NCBI GenBank assembly: GCA_963931925.1 | Contig: OZ007573.1 | Span: 38,806,296-38,870,295 of the forward strand | Source: Onchidella celtica | Lineage: Eukaryota; Mollusca; Gastropoda; Systellommatophora; Onchidiidae | DNA: 64,000 nucleotides | Direction of reading: 5' to 3' | Part shown: piece by piece, positions 1-13,000 of the stretch | Numbering within the stretch: position 1 is the stretch's first letter | Layout: every line of letters starts with the position of its first letter | The notes under the pieces: model-generated | Seen by the model: the letters and a program-made list of their open reading frames with translations, nothing else | The model's database searches: none | Told to the model about the DNA's origin: nothing | Program-made: the position numbers and the translations under genes

Positions 1-2346
1 CAACCTTTCAATAAGCTTTTCTCCACCGAAAGCATACACCTCAGCAGGAATTGAATCCACGCCTGGTGATTTGTTAAAGGACATCTGATTTGTGGCAGTT
101 CGGGTCTCATTTGCTGTGAATGGCTTGGCAAGAGCTGCATTAATAGGAGTCTGAGGGAGGCGGTCAATGGACTCAGTATTTATATTTGATGGCCGATTTA
201 GCACACCTCCGAAATGTTCTGCCCAACGCTGAATTATGGCATTCAATTCAACAATGCGTGTTGAACCATCTGCCGCAAGAAGTGGCGTAGTGCCAGAGCG
301 GGATGGTCCAAACACAGCTCGGAGGCTCTCAAAGAACTTTCTAGTGTTGTTTGTGTCGGCATATTTCTGAGTTTCTCTTACTCGCTCTTCAAGCCAGACA
401 TTTTTCATTTTCCTCAGCTTCTTCTGGAGTACACCCTTACATGCACGCAGTGCATCAGCTTTTGCTGTGGAAGAGGGGTCACTGCAGTGAGCTTGGATGA
501 GACTATTTTTTTCTTTGATGAGCACTTTGATTTCATTATCATTATCATTGAACCAGTCCTGGTGCTTGCGGACAGGAAAACCAACTGTGCTGCTGGCGCA
601 AGAGTGTACAGTCGTTTTTAGGTCAGTCCAGCTCTGTTCAATGTTCTCAGGGCCAAAAGTCACGCAATCCAATTTTGAGGAGAGTTCTGATGAGAGCTCG
701 CTCTGTTTCTCAGCTGAGCAGAGTTTTGAAACATTTAGGCGTTTAGGTGGCGCTTTCCCTTGAGGGCGTCTATTGCGCCTCAATGTTAGTCTGAGCTTGC
801 AAACAATGAGTCTGTGGTCAGTTCCACACTCGGCACCACACATCGCCTTTGTTACAAGGACATCCTTTCTGTCAGTCTCCCTCACAATGACATAGTCTAT
901 GAGATGCCAATGCTTTGAGCGGGGATGCATCCATGACGTTCTGTTTCTCACGGGGAGACTAAAATTTGTGTTGGTAATGAACAGGCCAAATTCAGCGCAC
1001 AAAGTAAGTAAGCGCAACCCATTGTTATTGCATGAACCAACTCCATGAGGGCCCAAAACATTTGGCCACGCTGAGATTTCGGAGCCAACCCTAGCATTGA
1101 AGTCCCCCACGAGAATCAGCTTATCAGCTGCCGGGACAGAGCATATGACAGATTCTAGATCAGAATAGAACTTGTCTTTGGCTTCATCTGGGTTTGTCAT
1201 GGTGGGTGCATATGCGCTAATGAGGGTGGCTGACTGGCTTTTCCCAACTGGGATCCTGAGTGTCATTAGCCTGTCATTTATTTCAATTGGCATGGACTGC
1301 AAGTTTCTGACAAGGTCATTTTTAATTGCAAACCCAACACCATGCTGTCTCGGTTCGACTGCACCCTTGCCTTTCCAGAAGAAGGTGTATCCACCACTGA
1401 GCTCTTTGAGTTGGCCACTATCAGGGAGTCTGGTCTCACTGAGTGCCACTATGTCCAGGTTGTACCTGCTGAGCTCAATGGCAATAAGTGCAGTGCGTCT
1501 TTCCGGGTTGTTTGAGTTGTCCTGTAGTGTGCGTATATTCCAGGCTCCTAGCCTGAGTAAGCTGAATTTCTTTTTGTTTCAACCGCAAAAAGGGATCCCC
1601 ACTGGTCGCGGTATACCAGTCAGGGTGATGTGAAGTGGGCTTTCTTTAGGGCACCTTTTCTAGCCCCTTCCTCAGTTGAGGTGAGCAGTGCTATCCTTAA
1701 ATAAGGCTGCTCAGCTACTGTGGGTGCTGCCTCCCCACGCCTCCACTTCAATCGACGATGAAGCGACCATAGCCCACAGCCACCAACGTGTAGGTCTGTG
1801 CTAACAGCTTCCAGTCTATCCAAACCTGCTGCCACCGCACTCGCCCATCGCCGTTGGAATTTTGAGAGGAAAGAAGACGAGACAAAGATGAAAGAAGACG
1901 AGGTGAGTGTTAAGACTGGCGCAAAGAATTTGTTTTTAGTGAGAAAGAGCTGCGCAAACATCAGACTCACTCTCTCGCCTGGACACAACTTATCCAAGTG
2001 GCAAGACAGGGTCAAGACGACTGGAAATGTATCCAGGTGCAGGAGGATGCCAGAGGGACAGTCATATTGCCTGACCGGCTGCCTGTAGGCTACTCCACAG
2101 CCTCGCAGTCCCAACTGACTAGGGTGAAAGACCCAAACCAAAGAACACCAATACTGGTGGATGCTCTGTGTCACGATATCCAGGTCAGAGTGACGGTATA
2201 TTGCCATCTGCCCTATCAATCAACCACTGGCCTGCTGCCGCCAGCTTTGAAGCTGCGTCCAGGAAGTTTGCTCAATTCTTCGTCTGTGATTTAGGCAAAC
2301 AAGCCTATGACCACACCGCTACCGGGGGCCAATGTGAAGGACTCAA
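1..2346 (-). mobile_element. LINE copy 1, partial (5' part), in C2CD3 intron 35
   Basis: The sequence 1-2346 matches 48351-50696 at a constant offset of 48350 with only scattered single-base differences by eye, and the two diverge abruptly at 2346. The element reads on the minus strand. The window cuts it inside the RT-coding part, so its 3' end is to the left. Compared with copy 2 it lacks roughly the 5'-most 180 bp, as expected for 5' truncation during target-primed reverse transcription. It encodes the AP-like endonuclease and the start of the RT (frame open from about 1602 down to 1). The high similarity to copy 2 suggests recent mobilisation of one source family. Confidence 0.92.
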
Positions 2347-2530
2347 TTGCACATACATAATTCTGTTGAATTCACACCTTTCTTCTTCTCCCTTTTCCTT
2401 TACTCACTTTTTTTTTTCTCCTTTCTTTTTTGGCCAAGTTATGATCTTCAGGAAAAAAAACAATAAGATTGCATCAGGTAAAAAGTTTATATTTCATGAT
2501 TACAACCACGCTTGTTGAGGGACTACTAAC

Positions 2531-5500
2531 CTTTGTCATAAAATTTGTATCTGACATAACATCTAGCTGATGGATCCAGGCCCGTGTGTCCAGTGATCAA
2601 TGCACTGGTCAGAGGGAAGGACACTTGGTCTATACTCACTGAGATGTTATGTACATTGTGATGGCTGTCTGTTACAGGATGGAGAGAAATCACTTCAATA
2701 AGTTATATTAAGATTTTGGTACATTCAAAGTCAAGTTCTTCAACAAAACCAATCCCAACTAACAACTTTTTTTAAAACAGATAGATATAGAAATGAAAAC
2801 AATGAACCCACAAGAATTCTTTGCATCAATATTCATGCCTTCAAAATTACCTGGATGAGCAAATCATCCTGTCTCATCACTGAACATCAATTTGCAAAGT
2901 AGGACACGATCAAAATCAATCTTGATTCAATCTGTATGGCACTAACCTTTGTTTATTTGCAATAAGCTCTCGGCACTGCTGTATTCAGTTTAAACATAAA
3001 CCTGTTCATTTTGGAATCATCTTTACACTGCACAATGCAAAGTTCTAACACTTTTTGTCTAAAGAATTAGAATTTTCACTGATTTTTTTTATTCATACAA
3101 AAAAAAAATTAAAAATTGACCAAGCAAAAAAAAAAAAAAAAGCCATACCTTCATCTTGCCAGTCTGGCTGTTCCACTTCAATATCTATGGGTGACCATCC
3201 CACACTACGGGCCACACTGACAATTCTATCTCTGTCTTCCTGGTGAGCAAATCTCAGAGACAGTTCCAGTCCTCCCACAACCTGTTGTCAAAAAAACAGA
3301 AAAATCATAAGACATTTCCCAAAGCAAGTGATGTCAGAATCTTAGGTCAGGCAGTGGTGACTTCAGTGACTAACTACAAAAATTAGTTGCCCTTTTCCTC
3401 CTGAAATGTCAACAATGTAATGCAGATCAGTGGAAGATGCACAAGAGGTGATGTCAAAAAACACGGATCCTTTAATTGCTTTCAGAATCTTTAATAATTT
3501 TCTCTTACCTGATCTAAAGCTGTACCATGGTGAATGTCATTCTCATCAATGGGTTTAGCCCAGCCAAGAGATGGTAAACTGATGGCAAACCATCCATTCA
3601 GACCTGTACGATGTAAGTTCAGAAAAGCAGATGGGACATGAACTCAACAGACTATAATATAATACAAAAATATATAATTTAAAATGACCTGTGGCTGGGC
3701 TTAGGTCAGTGTTTACTAATGTAAATAAAACATTGGACTCGGTGTGTTATATCCTGTAAAAAATTCTTTGGAATGTGAGCAAAAAAATCCCTTTCCTCTG
3801 CAGTAAATATAAACTTTGTTTACTAAAACCATATCATTGCTCCACTGACATAATGACAGAGATATCCACAGTACTGTAGAGCCATCTCCATGTTCTCAAT
3901 GAAGCACTAGTATATATTTCTATACTTGCTATCTACCAAATGCTGAACCAATGCTTCTAATATATTTGGACAACTTCTAATTTCTGTCTCTGAGACATAA
4001 GGTATTTCTGAATAACAGAGAAATTAAAACTCATCACTTACCTGTCCTCCTGGTTAATAAAGACATCAATGGCACAATTGTCGTCCCCAGTAAGATATCG
4101 CCTGTATGATGTGCCAGTTTACGAGCATGCAGCCTACTGGAACTTTTCTCAATTTGGATGTTATCTGCAAGAGAACAAAATGTACATAAACAATTACTTG
4201 GTGTAAATGCGTGAAATGACTACCAAATACTAAGTGAATGGCCAAAGAAAGTCTTCTGGGCTTGCTCTAAGACTATGAAATACAGGGATCACACTGAGAG
4301 ATCTTAAAAACCACTGAAGTTTGGCAAATGCTCTCTCAAGCTACATACTCAGCCAATTTACTGGAATGACAATTAATAAAAGAATACCGATGACTATCTG
4401 CAGAAAGGTTCCTATGATGTGAGAAAAAGACAAAAATTGCAGAAATATGTGAATCCATGGCAATGTGAAACCCCTACAATCACTCTTTCAGCTGGGCTCA
4501 GGTAATCCAAACAAATGTATGCATTACAATTTACTCCAGAATTTATTGTTCAAAATTTGCACAAAATCAGTTTAATGAAACAGAATTATCATTATCATCA
4601 AGTGTCTTGTCTGGAGCAGGCACTGACAGTTATGGTTCTCCATCCCACTCTTTCACTCGAGGCCCTCATGAATGAGTTGTTGTTCATTGTGTTGTTGGTT
4701 GCCCATGTGTTCAGGCTATTTATGAATGTCGCACGTTGGCGTCCTCGACTTCTCTTCCCTTCGATTTTTCCCGTCAGAAAAAGTCGTTCCACCCCTCCTT
4801 TTCTGTAAACATGTCCCATGAATTTCATCTGTCGCCTCCTTATTGTCTTGATGAGTGATCTTTTCATGTTTGCCATTTCCAGCACTTTTTGGTTGGACTT
4901 CTTTTCTGTCCATGGATAACAATTCTAATTAGAGTGAATAGATGGACATTCACCTCGATGCAGTCCTGTTGGCATCTGATGCCATACTTCAAATGTCACT
5001 TCTGCTGACTCCAACAGTTCTGCCAGGCTAGTGGCATCAGATGACACGACATTTGACATCAACAAGGGACAAGGGAAATCCATGTAATGAGCAAACTCTG
5101 GAGCAAAAGATCTGGCAATAGTTTTGGTCATCCTTTCATTCTGTAATAGGAAGATAAAGAAAAGCATTGTCAGTCCCCACAGCATCTATGTCAATAAAAA
5201 TGTGGGGGGAAAAAAAAGCTGTAATTTGCAAGGCACCACTGCAAAAACAAACCATTAGAAAACTTTATGATGAACTTCTAAAAGAATGAAAATAAAATGA
5301 ACTATTCAAGATTTCGATCACTAAACACCTACTGTGACTGACAACTTTGCTGTTTCTTTTAAATTTATTCAGTGCCCATGCCAACTGAATCTATCTGGTT
5401 TTATAGAGGATGGTAAAATATGTTTACATATACAGTTCCAAACAACAATCAGTATTTTCACAGAACTTTGGGTCATGCAATCTACATTCTGAACAGCCAA

Positions 5501-7084
5501 GTCCATTCACTATTTACAAATCAGAACTCAAGATTGTTTCCCATAACTGAACACATTGAGTATTCTTATCCAATTATGCAGTTATAAATACATGCCAATT
5601 GCAAATTTTTACAGGTCAGGTTTTCAGCTCTACAAAATTTTTTGCCTTTTTCTCTTTCCACAGTCCAGTACAAGACTATAACTGCAATATTCAAAGGGCA
5701 TGTTGTAGGATTCTCATAAGCGCAGACCTCTTGTGTTTACATTTCTGTCCATATATGTAAATATTAAAATTCAAATATTTTGGATGTATGTGATTCAAGT
5801 TCAGGCAGTGATAAAATCAACAGTCACAGGAGACAACATCGATATGATAAACAATAAAAACACAACAGCTATTGATCTGACCTCTTTCCCCAAGAAGGAG
5901 ATGTTGATGCGAACATAAGCATTGACCCCAACATCAGCTGGGTATGCCATGGCAGAGTCAAATTGAGCAACATAGTCAGCAGCAGCCTGCAGGAGAGAAA
6001 AATGCAAATTGTAATGATCACTAACAAATAAAAATCCACAAACCACCAGAACTTTTACACTACATTGTACAAGGTAAATTGTTTTATCACGGGCCAATCC
6101 CAAACTACCTGCCATCTGGTGAGGACATATTTCACTTTGATCTATCTTTCATAAGAAATTGTAGATTGTAGTCAATTGTAAATATATTTGTTTGATAGGG
6201 GATTCTCTTCCTCTGTGGATTTCCTCCAAAGAAAGTGCTATGCCTGTGGATCCAGAAAAGAATTATTTTTCAAACATGTACCCACAGCATGCTTTGTCCT
6301 TTCTGAAAGAGGCTGGGGTTCTACAATTAGTCCTGCTGTAAAACCCAAACTCAAATTCAAGGGGACAAGGTGGTCTAGAGGCAAGGTGCTCGCCTCTCAT
6401 GCCAAGGGTCCCGGGTTCTAAACCCGGGCAGTGCAGGCATGTTGGAAAGTGGATTTTTCTCATGTTTTCAAGTCCCTGGTCCTATTGGGGGGTAGGATCG
6501 AGTAGTTCTTGGAAATTGGATTTTTCTCATATTTTCAAGTCCCTGGTCCTATTGGGGGGTAGGATCGAGTACCTAGTCTTCTCGGATAAGGACGAAAAAA
6601 TTCGGAGGGCCCGTGTGCACGTTGCGCACGTTAAAGATACCTTGGCAGTTGGAAATCGTAAAGAGCAGGCCGAAAGGCCGCTGCCCGGGCAAAATTGAAA
6701 TTAATAGATTAAAATTTATCCATATCATCTCCCCCCCCCCCCCCCCCCCCCCAGAACAAGAAATAATAAAACAAGTAAAGTGAGGTGTAAATGCCAAGGG
6801 CAGCGAACCTCCTAAAATAAAGACCTCAAATCAAAACTCAAATTCAAACTTATTCTCCCAAGAGTTTCAATTCTTTTCAATTGGTCAAAAGTTGAGTAAC
6901 AATCAATACACAATCTTCCAGTCATCCAATATTTCTGTAGATAAAAACTAAGTTGAGATCGTGTCTTTCAGTTTGTAATAAATCACAGGTTTACCTTGAG
7001 CCCAGAAGCTCTGATAATGCCCACAGACAAACACACTTGTGATCCATCATGATTCCTACTGACTGCAGCCATAGCTGATTCAGA
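2531..7084 (-). CDS. C2CD3: C2CD3 exons 29-35: fifth C2 domain and start of a sixth
   Basis: Exon 29 encodes [14 protein letters not shown] and exon 30 [16 protein letters not shown]. Exon 31 encodes [20 protein letters not shown] and [18 protein letters not shown], exon 32 a Ser/His-rich stretch with [16 protein letters not shown], and exon 33 [15 protein letters not shown]. Exon 34 encodes [20 protein letters not shown]. Exon 35 ([16 protein letters not shown], then [11 protein letters not shown]) begins a further C2 domain that is cut off because the next exon lies outside the window. Exon 35 lies only 184 bp from the end of the LINE insertion in intron 35. Confidence 0.9.
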
Positions 7085-10000
7085 CTGAAATAGAAAAATA
7101 TAAGTATTTAAAATATTACATATGCCACAAAGTTGAGCAGACTGATATATTCTGCACATTCTGAAATTACTTCTGGCTGCAGCATCTGTTTATTTTTGTT
7201 TTTACTATAAATATACATGTAAGGGTAGTAAATAGAAAGTTCCAAGTTCAAAGACCACAAACTGAGTAAATTTGTTTTACTGCTGACAGTTCTCTGTTGA
7301 AAAAGGAAGCATCACATCTTCTGTCCTTACTGACAAGATTCAAGGCCACAGTAAATATCCCCAAGAGAAAGGTTGATCAGCTACGCCTCCCCATTGCTGA
7401 ACAAGATACAAACAAACAAAAAAAAAGTCCAAGACAGTGCTCACCTGGACAGCCTGAGTCTTGTAATTGATTGTTAAATCCAAAACACCTGCATCTTTTG
7501 ACTGCAAAAATTAAGTATAATTGTGTTTAAGAACCAATATTACCTCTGAAACATCAGACCATAAGTAATAACTAATCTTTGAAGGGATGAACAAAAAACT
7601 GTTTTGTTTTGTTTTGTCTTTTTTTTTCTCCTAAAGTACGAACAAAATCAAACTTTCAGTCAATCTATTAAATTTACAAAAGATCATACACATAAACCCA
7701 GATAGGCTGGGAATCAAAATGAAGTCCTGATTAAAGTTTTCTTCTAAAAAATTGACTTTCAGTATTTCAAATTTTGCCATAAACATAAACAACCAAATCA
7801 AAGTTATTTACAAATATAACACAAATATCAGTAATGAGGACATAAAAATATTAACAAAATATTCACTTATTTCTTGTTAGGATGAATTTTATACAGCTTG
7901 AAACCTAAATTTGTTCAGATTTCCATCCACTATGCATGGCTCTAAGGAAATTCAAAAATAGTAAATGCTGTAGTGGTTACCTTGGCAGCAGCTTCAGGAT
8001 TATCCTGCTGTCCTTCAACTCCAACCTGAGAGAGTCTCAGTGAGAAAGACTGGACACAGGCCTCTCCTCTCTTATGCATGGTAATCATGGCACATAATTT
8101 GGCCAGAGGTAATGTACTCTGAAAATTAAGGGGAAATACATGTACTAATGACTTATCTACTTTTAAACTGCTCCATGCTGTATCACTGTAACGACCCAGT
8201 TTCTGACTTTGAAAGATGGCTAGATTTCTCTTTTCACTGTGGTTGTTTTCTAAACACCTCTCATTTTGTGAAGACCAACCTTCAGTTTTATTATTATTAT
8301 TTGTGTCCTAATTACTTGATCAAACAGATCTGCTCAAAGCTACATTGTGTACTAATAGTCAGCATTTATTTCAGAAAACAGTGAACTAATGTACTCAATT
8401 TCAAGATGTATGAAATATACATCAGTCAAATATCTATATGCTAAAGGTATACATTGATTTGGGAGTCCCATCACCACAGTTCTTTTACATTCCATGAACA
8501 ATACAGAGCCAGAAATAGTACAGTTGCTAACCTTGGCAATCAGCTGATCCCGTACATTAGGATGATAGTAACGACACCACACTTCAAAAGGAAGACCACT
8601 CACACCTCCACCTGAATTGGCACAAGCTGTAGATCACAAAAAGATAATCAATTTCTTATGTAAAAACTTCCAGGGTCTGCAATCACCCAGTAAACACAGG
8701 TCAACAGTATTTCTGACAAGCTTTGAAAATAGAAAAAAAAGACCGACATTAACATATACTTTATCATGTAAACTAAGTATATTCAAAATATTCTAATTTT
8801 AATGATATATCACCCACTAATATTTCATTTCCCACCATCTGTTTTTGCTTAATTTGTCATGTTGAAACTAGAGACTGATATAACCTTTGTCCAACAGTGA
8901 CACATTGCAAAATTTTGATTCTTAATAGAGAAGAATAAATGTATGTCTACATTAAATAATCACAAAAAGCATCTTTCCCATTATGAAAATTATGAAAAGA
9001 ATTTACATAAAAAATCAACCAGACTGACGTTCTTCTTTCCTGGCCACTATATGAAGTCTGCATGATTTAATGGAAGCCAAAACATGAATGGTACAGGCCA
9101 AGAGAACAACAATAATAACAATAACATCAACAAACAAAATCAGGTTTATGGCCTACCAGTCAGCAATTCTCTCTGAACTGGAACTCCCAATGGAAGTGTA
9201 AGCTTGTGGCGAGATGTGTCATGGAAAGTTGGGTCAGGTATGCATAGAGTGGTCGCAGTACGGAAACATTTCATGGTTGGGAGAGCTGGAAAAGACAGGG
9301 AAAGGGAAAAAACAAAAATATTGTATAAGTCGACAACACATTGGAACACAGGCTGACAAGGGAAAACCCATCAAATACAGATACCATATCATTTACACAT
9401 AATGAAAATTCCAAGTCTATTGCAGTAAAAAATTTCAAGTCTATTGCAGTAAAGCTAGTTGATTTTTAAGATTTCTTAATTATGTCAAGAATAATACAGA
9501 GTCAATAACCTCTCTACACTGCCTTGACCTTTGGCAATGCATCAGAAATTACCAGTTTTGCTGGTTAGCAGTTTGATGTGTGAGAATGTGACTGTAACTG
9601 AGAGGATTCTAGCTGTCTCTTGCCTAAAACATTTCAGAATTTTTCAGTCTGTTACTGAAGGTACGATATAGCAGTTAAAAGTCCTTACAGGTGCTGTTTA
9701 TCTCAGGTTTGTTTACATATTTGCTTGAGGAGTTGCCTGTGTTCAACAAGCAGTTTTATACAACAATATTATCAATGAACCAGAGACAGTGAAAGGAATG
9801 AAATTCATCAGGTCAGTAATAAAGACAGCACTGGAACCTGAGACAAGACATGACAGATAAGACTTTCAGCTTTCAGTTTCCAGATAACAGACATAATCTG
9901 AAATTCCTGTTTTCAAAGTTATTTGAGGGCATAATGAATAGGTGAAGGAATTAGTAATTTTCATAGTCCGGCCCACATGTGGAACAAAACATTCATGGGT

Positions 10001-13000
10001 AAAACAATATATGTCATAAATGACAACTGCCATTCTAAACAGTCATCTGTCTGATACTTCAGCACACCACAGGTATATTTTGGCATTTACAGTTTGCTGC
10101 TTATTATGTAAGACTCACTGGGTTAAATGTACTAAGTCTTAAGTCTAGGTCAGCAAATATGAGCATTCACAGCTTAGATCAGCAAGGACTGACTTGAGAG
10201 GATTAGGAATCAAGAATAACACACTTACTGATCCACACAAGTTAAAGTGGAAGCAAAGTGGCAGCCCTTATGTAATGACCAATATTCCAATATTTTCTGC
10301 ACAACTGAAATGCTTTGGTCAAATGTTTTAAGAGCAGGGCTTGAAGAGCAGTTTATCAGAGTTGCATAAGCAAAATAAACGGGTGAAATCGTATTTATCA
10401 ATTTGCTTTCTTCAAGATCATTTTTTCCTACTTTTGCATGAGAAAATAACAATACAAGACAATTTCTGTAAATGAAAATTTAAACTGCATCCGAAAGGCA
10501 GTAAGTGTGGTTTGTAATATATTGTTGGAAATAATGGAATCTTTTGAATTGGGCACAAAATAAATGTCTGAACAAGCAAGACTAGGTCTAAGTGAAAGCT
10601 TTGGAATAAAAGCTACATAGGCTGCATATCCAGCATCAGCTGACCTCCAAGATACATTGTTCCAGACATGCTTCTTAATATCAAATATTTGTTTTTTGTC
10701 CCATAACTGACATCCTGGAAGTAGATTGACAATTTGTATCTTTCACTTCCACTGCTGTGTTTTTTCAAAATACAGAATAAAGTTTCTGCTGGAAAGAGGG
10801 CTAAAATCATCTCATGTTACATAGAAATAAAATTTTAAAAAAAAGGTCAGCTATCAAAACTCGGCCTACTCACATTTGGCACTGACAATGGCTTCCTCTT
10901 TTTCTTCTCCTTCAGTTGGGAAGAAAAACTGCACGAAACAATCAGCCTCTCCCCAGATCATGTTCTCAAACAGCTTCAGACCTCTCAGGCCTTCAATGAC
11001 AATCTCAAACTGATGCTCCACTGTCGGGGAGAAAATACACAATAAAATTAACTTACTTTAAACTTCATCGCCCCATAATGTTAACAATTCATCATGTTAT
11101 GCACTGACAGTGACAAAGTTATGGACCTATGTCAAATACAGAAAAGATCAATACACAGGTCATGTCAAATATCCATAAGGATAAATGACTATCTTGAAAC
11201 CAACACTGAAATTTGGGAGCAGCGCCATTCTAATCATGAACATAAAAGAATATTTGAATTTCCTTATCAAATCTTTTACAATGTCATGAATAAATGCTGC
11301 TATTTATTCAAACCAAATGTTATGAAATAGCCAATCTCCCTTGTTAAAATATATGTGTATGGTGAGGAAAATGCCCAGAAAGATCAAAGGCAACAGCCCT
11401 TTGTGCTATATTTAATTAAAAAACAAGGACACGCTAGTTCACCTGCTCTGCCTGATGAGTTGGGGTCTCCTCCTTTCAACACATCTTGTCTCTCTAAATA
11501 CGAAGATGGTTTTTGTGGAACAGGTTCCATGCCTGTAGTATCTAGTGCCAGCCTTTGTATTGTGCCAATCTGAAATACAAATACATTATAACTTTTCAAT
11601 TCTCTCAAGCACATTTCTTCAAAAATGGAGTCCACAATTTCATCCTGCCTATTAAAAAAATCAAACAAAAAAATAAAATCAAAATGAGCATTCAAATTGA
11701 AAGAATTTTTTTTATTTAAAAACACAGAAACAGCATCACAACAGTTCAAATCATTCACATTTGTAACATCAGAAAAACAGCATAATTATTATATTCTTTT
11801 ATCATAAGAGTTCTCAAAAAAAACAGACAACAAAAAAGAATCACGGCATTTAAAATTCAATTAAATATCTGGATCAGTTCGTTTCAGTTTCAGTTTCGGA
11901 AGCATATTTTTCTGCTTTTATGAAATATTCATAACTCAGGCCGATGCAACAGTTACAATAAATGAAACGCCTACCTGTTGCTCTGAACCCATGGCTAAAA
12001 CCACTTTCAGCTGACCAAAATGTAGACCAGAGAATGGATCTACAATGGGCATGTAATTGTCAATAGCCATGACAGGATACTGAGGACAAGAAAACAATAT
12101 ACATTATTCACCACAAAACAATATGATTTTTGTTAACAAATGACAAAATTCTATTGTAACTATAAATGTAAAGTTATATAGACAGATTTATGTGTAAAAG
12201 TACATTTTTTCACTTCTTTACAGAAAATTTCTATTACTGCAGGTTTTTCTACAGGTAGAGACAGAGACAAATTTGGTGGGAAAAATTCATTTTCAAAATG
12301 TCCAGGAATGATTCCACTTCACTAATTTGCACTGGATATTTTTAGTTTATCTACTGCTACATAAAGAAAATATTAATAATTTTATTTGCAAAATGGTTTT
12401 GCTAAGCCTGATACACTGAAAAGAAAGGCCTAGCAGAAATGCTACTCAACCTCTTTATGAACTATATATCTGAATCTTTCTGATGACCTGTGTATTCTTC
12501 ATCATGCATCAAGGTAAGGTGATGTGCTGAGCTCATCTGGCTTGCATTATTGAACCCAGCATGTTTCAACTTGGTGACAGTATCTTTGTTTCTCACCTCT
12601 GACTTGAGGAGGGCATTGGCAATCTTTCTCTCTCTAAATGACAAGTAAAACTGGTGAAGACTCAGCTTAACCATGCCAATCAGCTGCAAATATAATAAAC
12701 ATAATAATTACCATCACCACACAAATCCACATCAATGGAGAACAGCAGCTTTCAAGACTAATGGTTTTAAGGTTCGAGATTTCACAGCTGCTGAAACAAG
12801 GAACTACCACTATTAATTAAAGTAAAACACAAAACTCATATATGAAACAAAACAAGAAAGGAAAAGAAATGATATATCACAGGGCTCCACAGCAAGCACA
12901 GTTTCCACATGAAACTTCAATCAAGGAAAAATCCCATGGGATAAATGCCAACTGACAAGTACAGTAAGATCAAACACTTAGTTAACTGAATATGAAATTG

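Noticed and set aside
1620..2219. 199-codon open frame (minus) upstream of LINE copy 1, also at 49970-50557
   Set aside because: No known domain. Its conservation only reflects the near identity of the two LINE copies. Treated as LINE 5' region.
6361..6440. A tRNA gene at the SINE head
   Set aside because: The tRNA-like part is followed by SINE body and flanked by target-site duplications. The cloverleaf is not intact.
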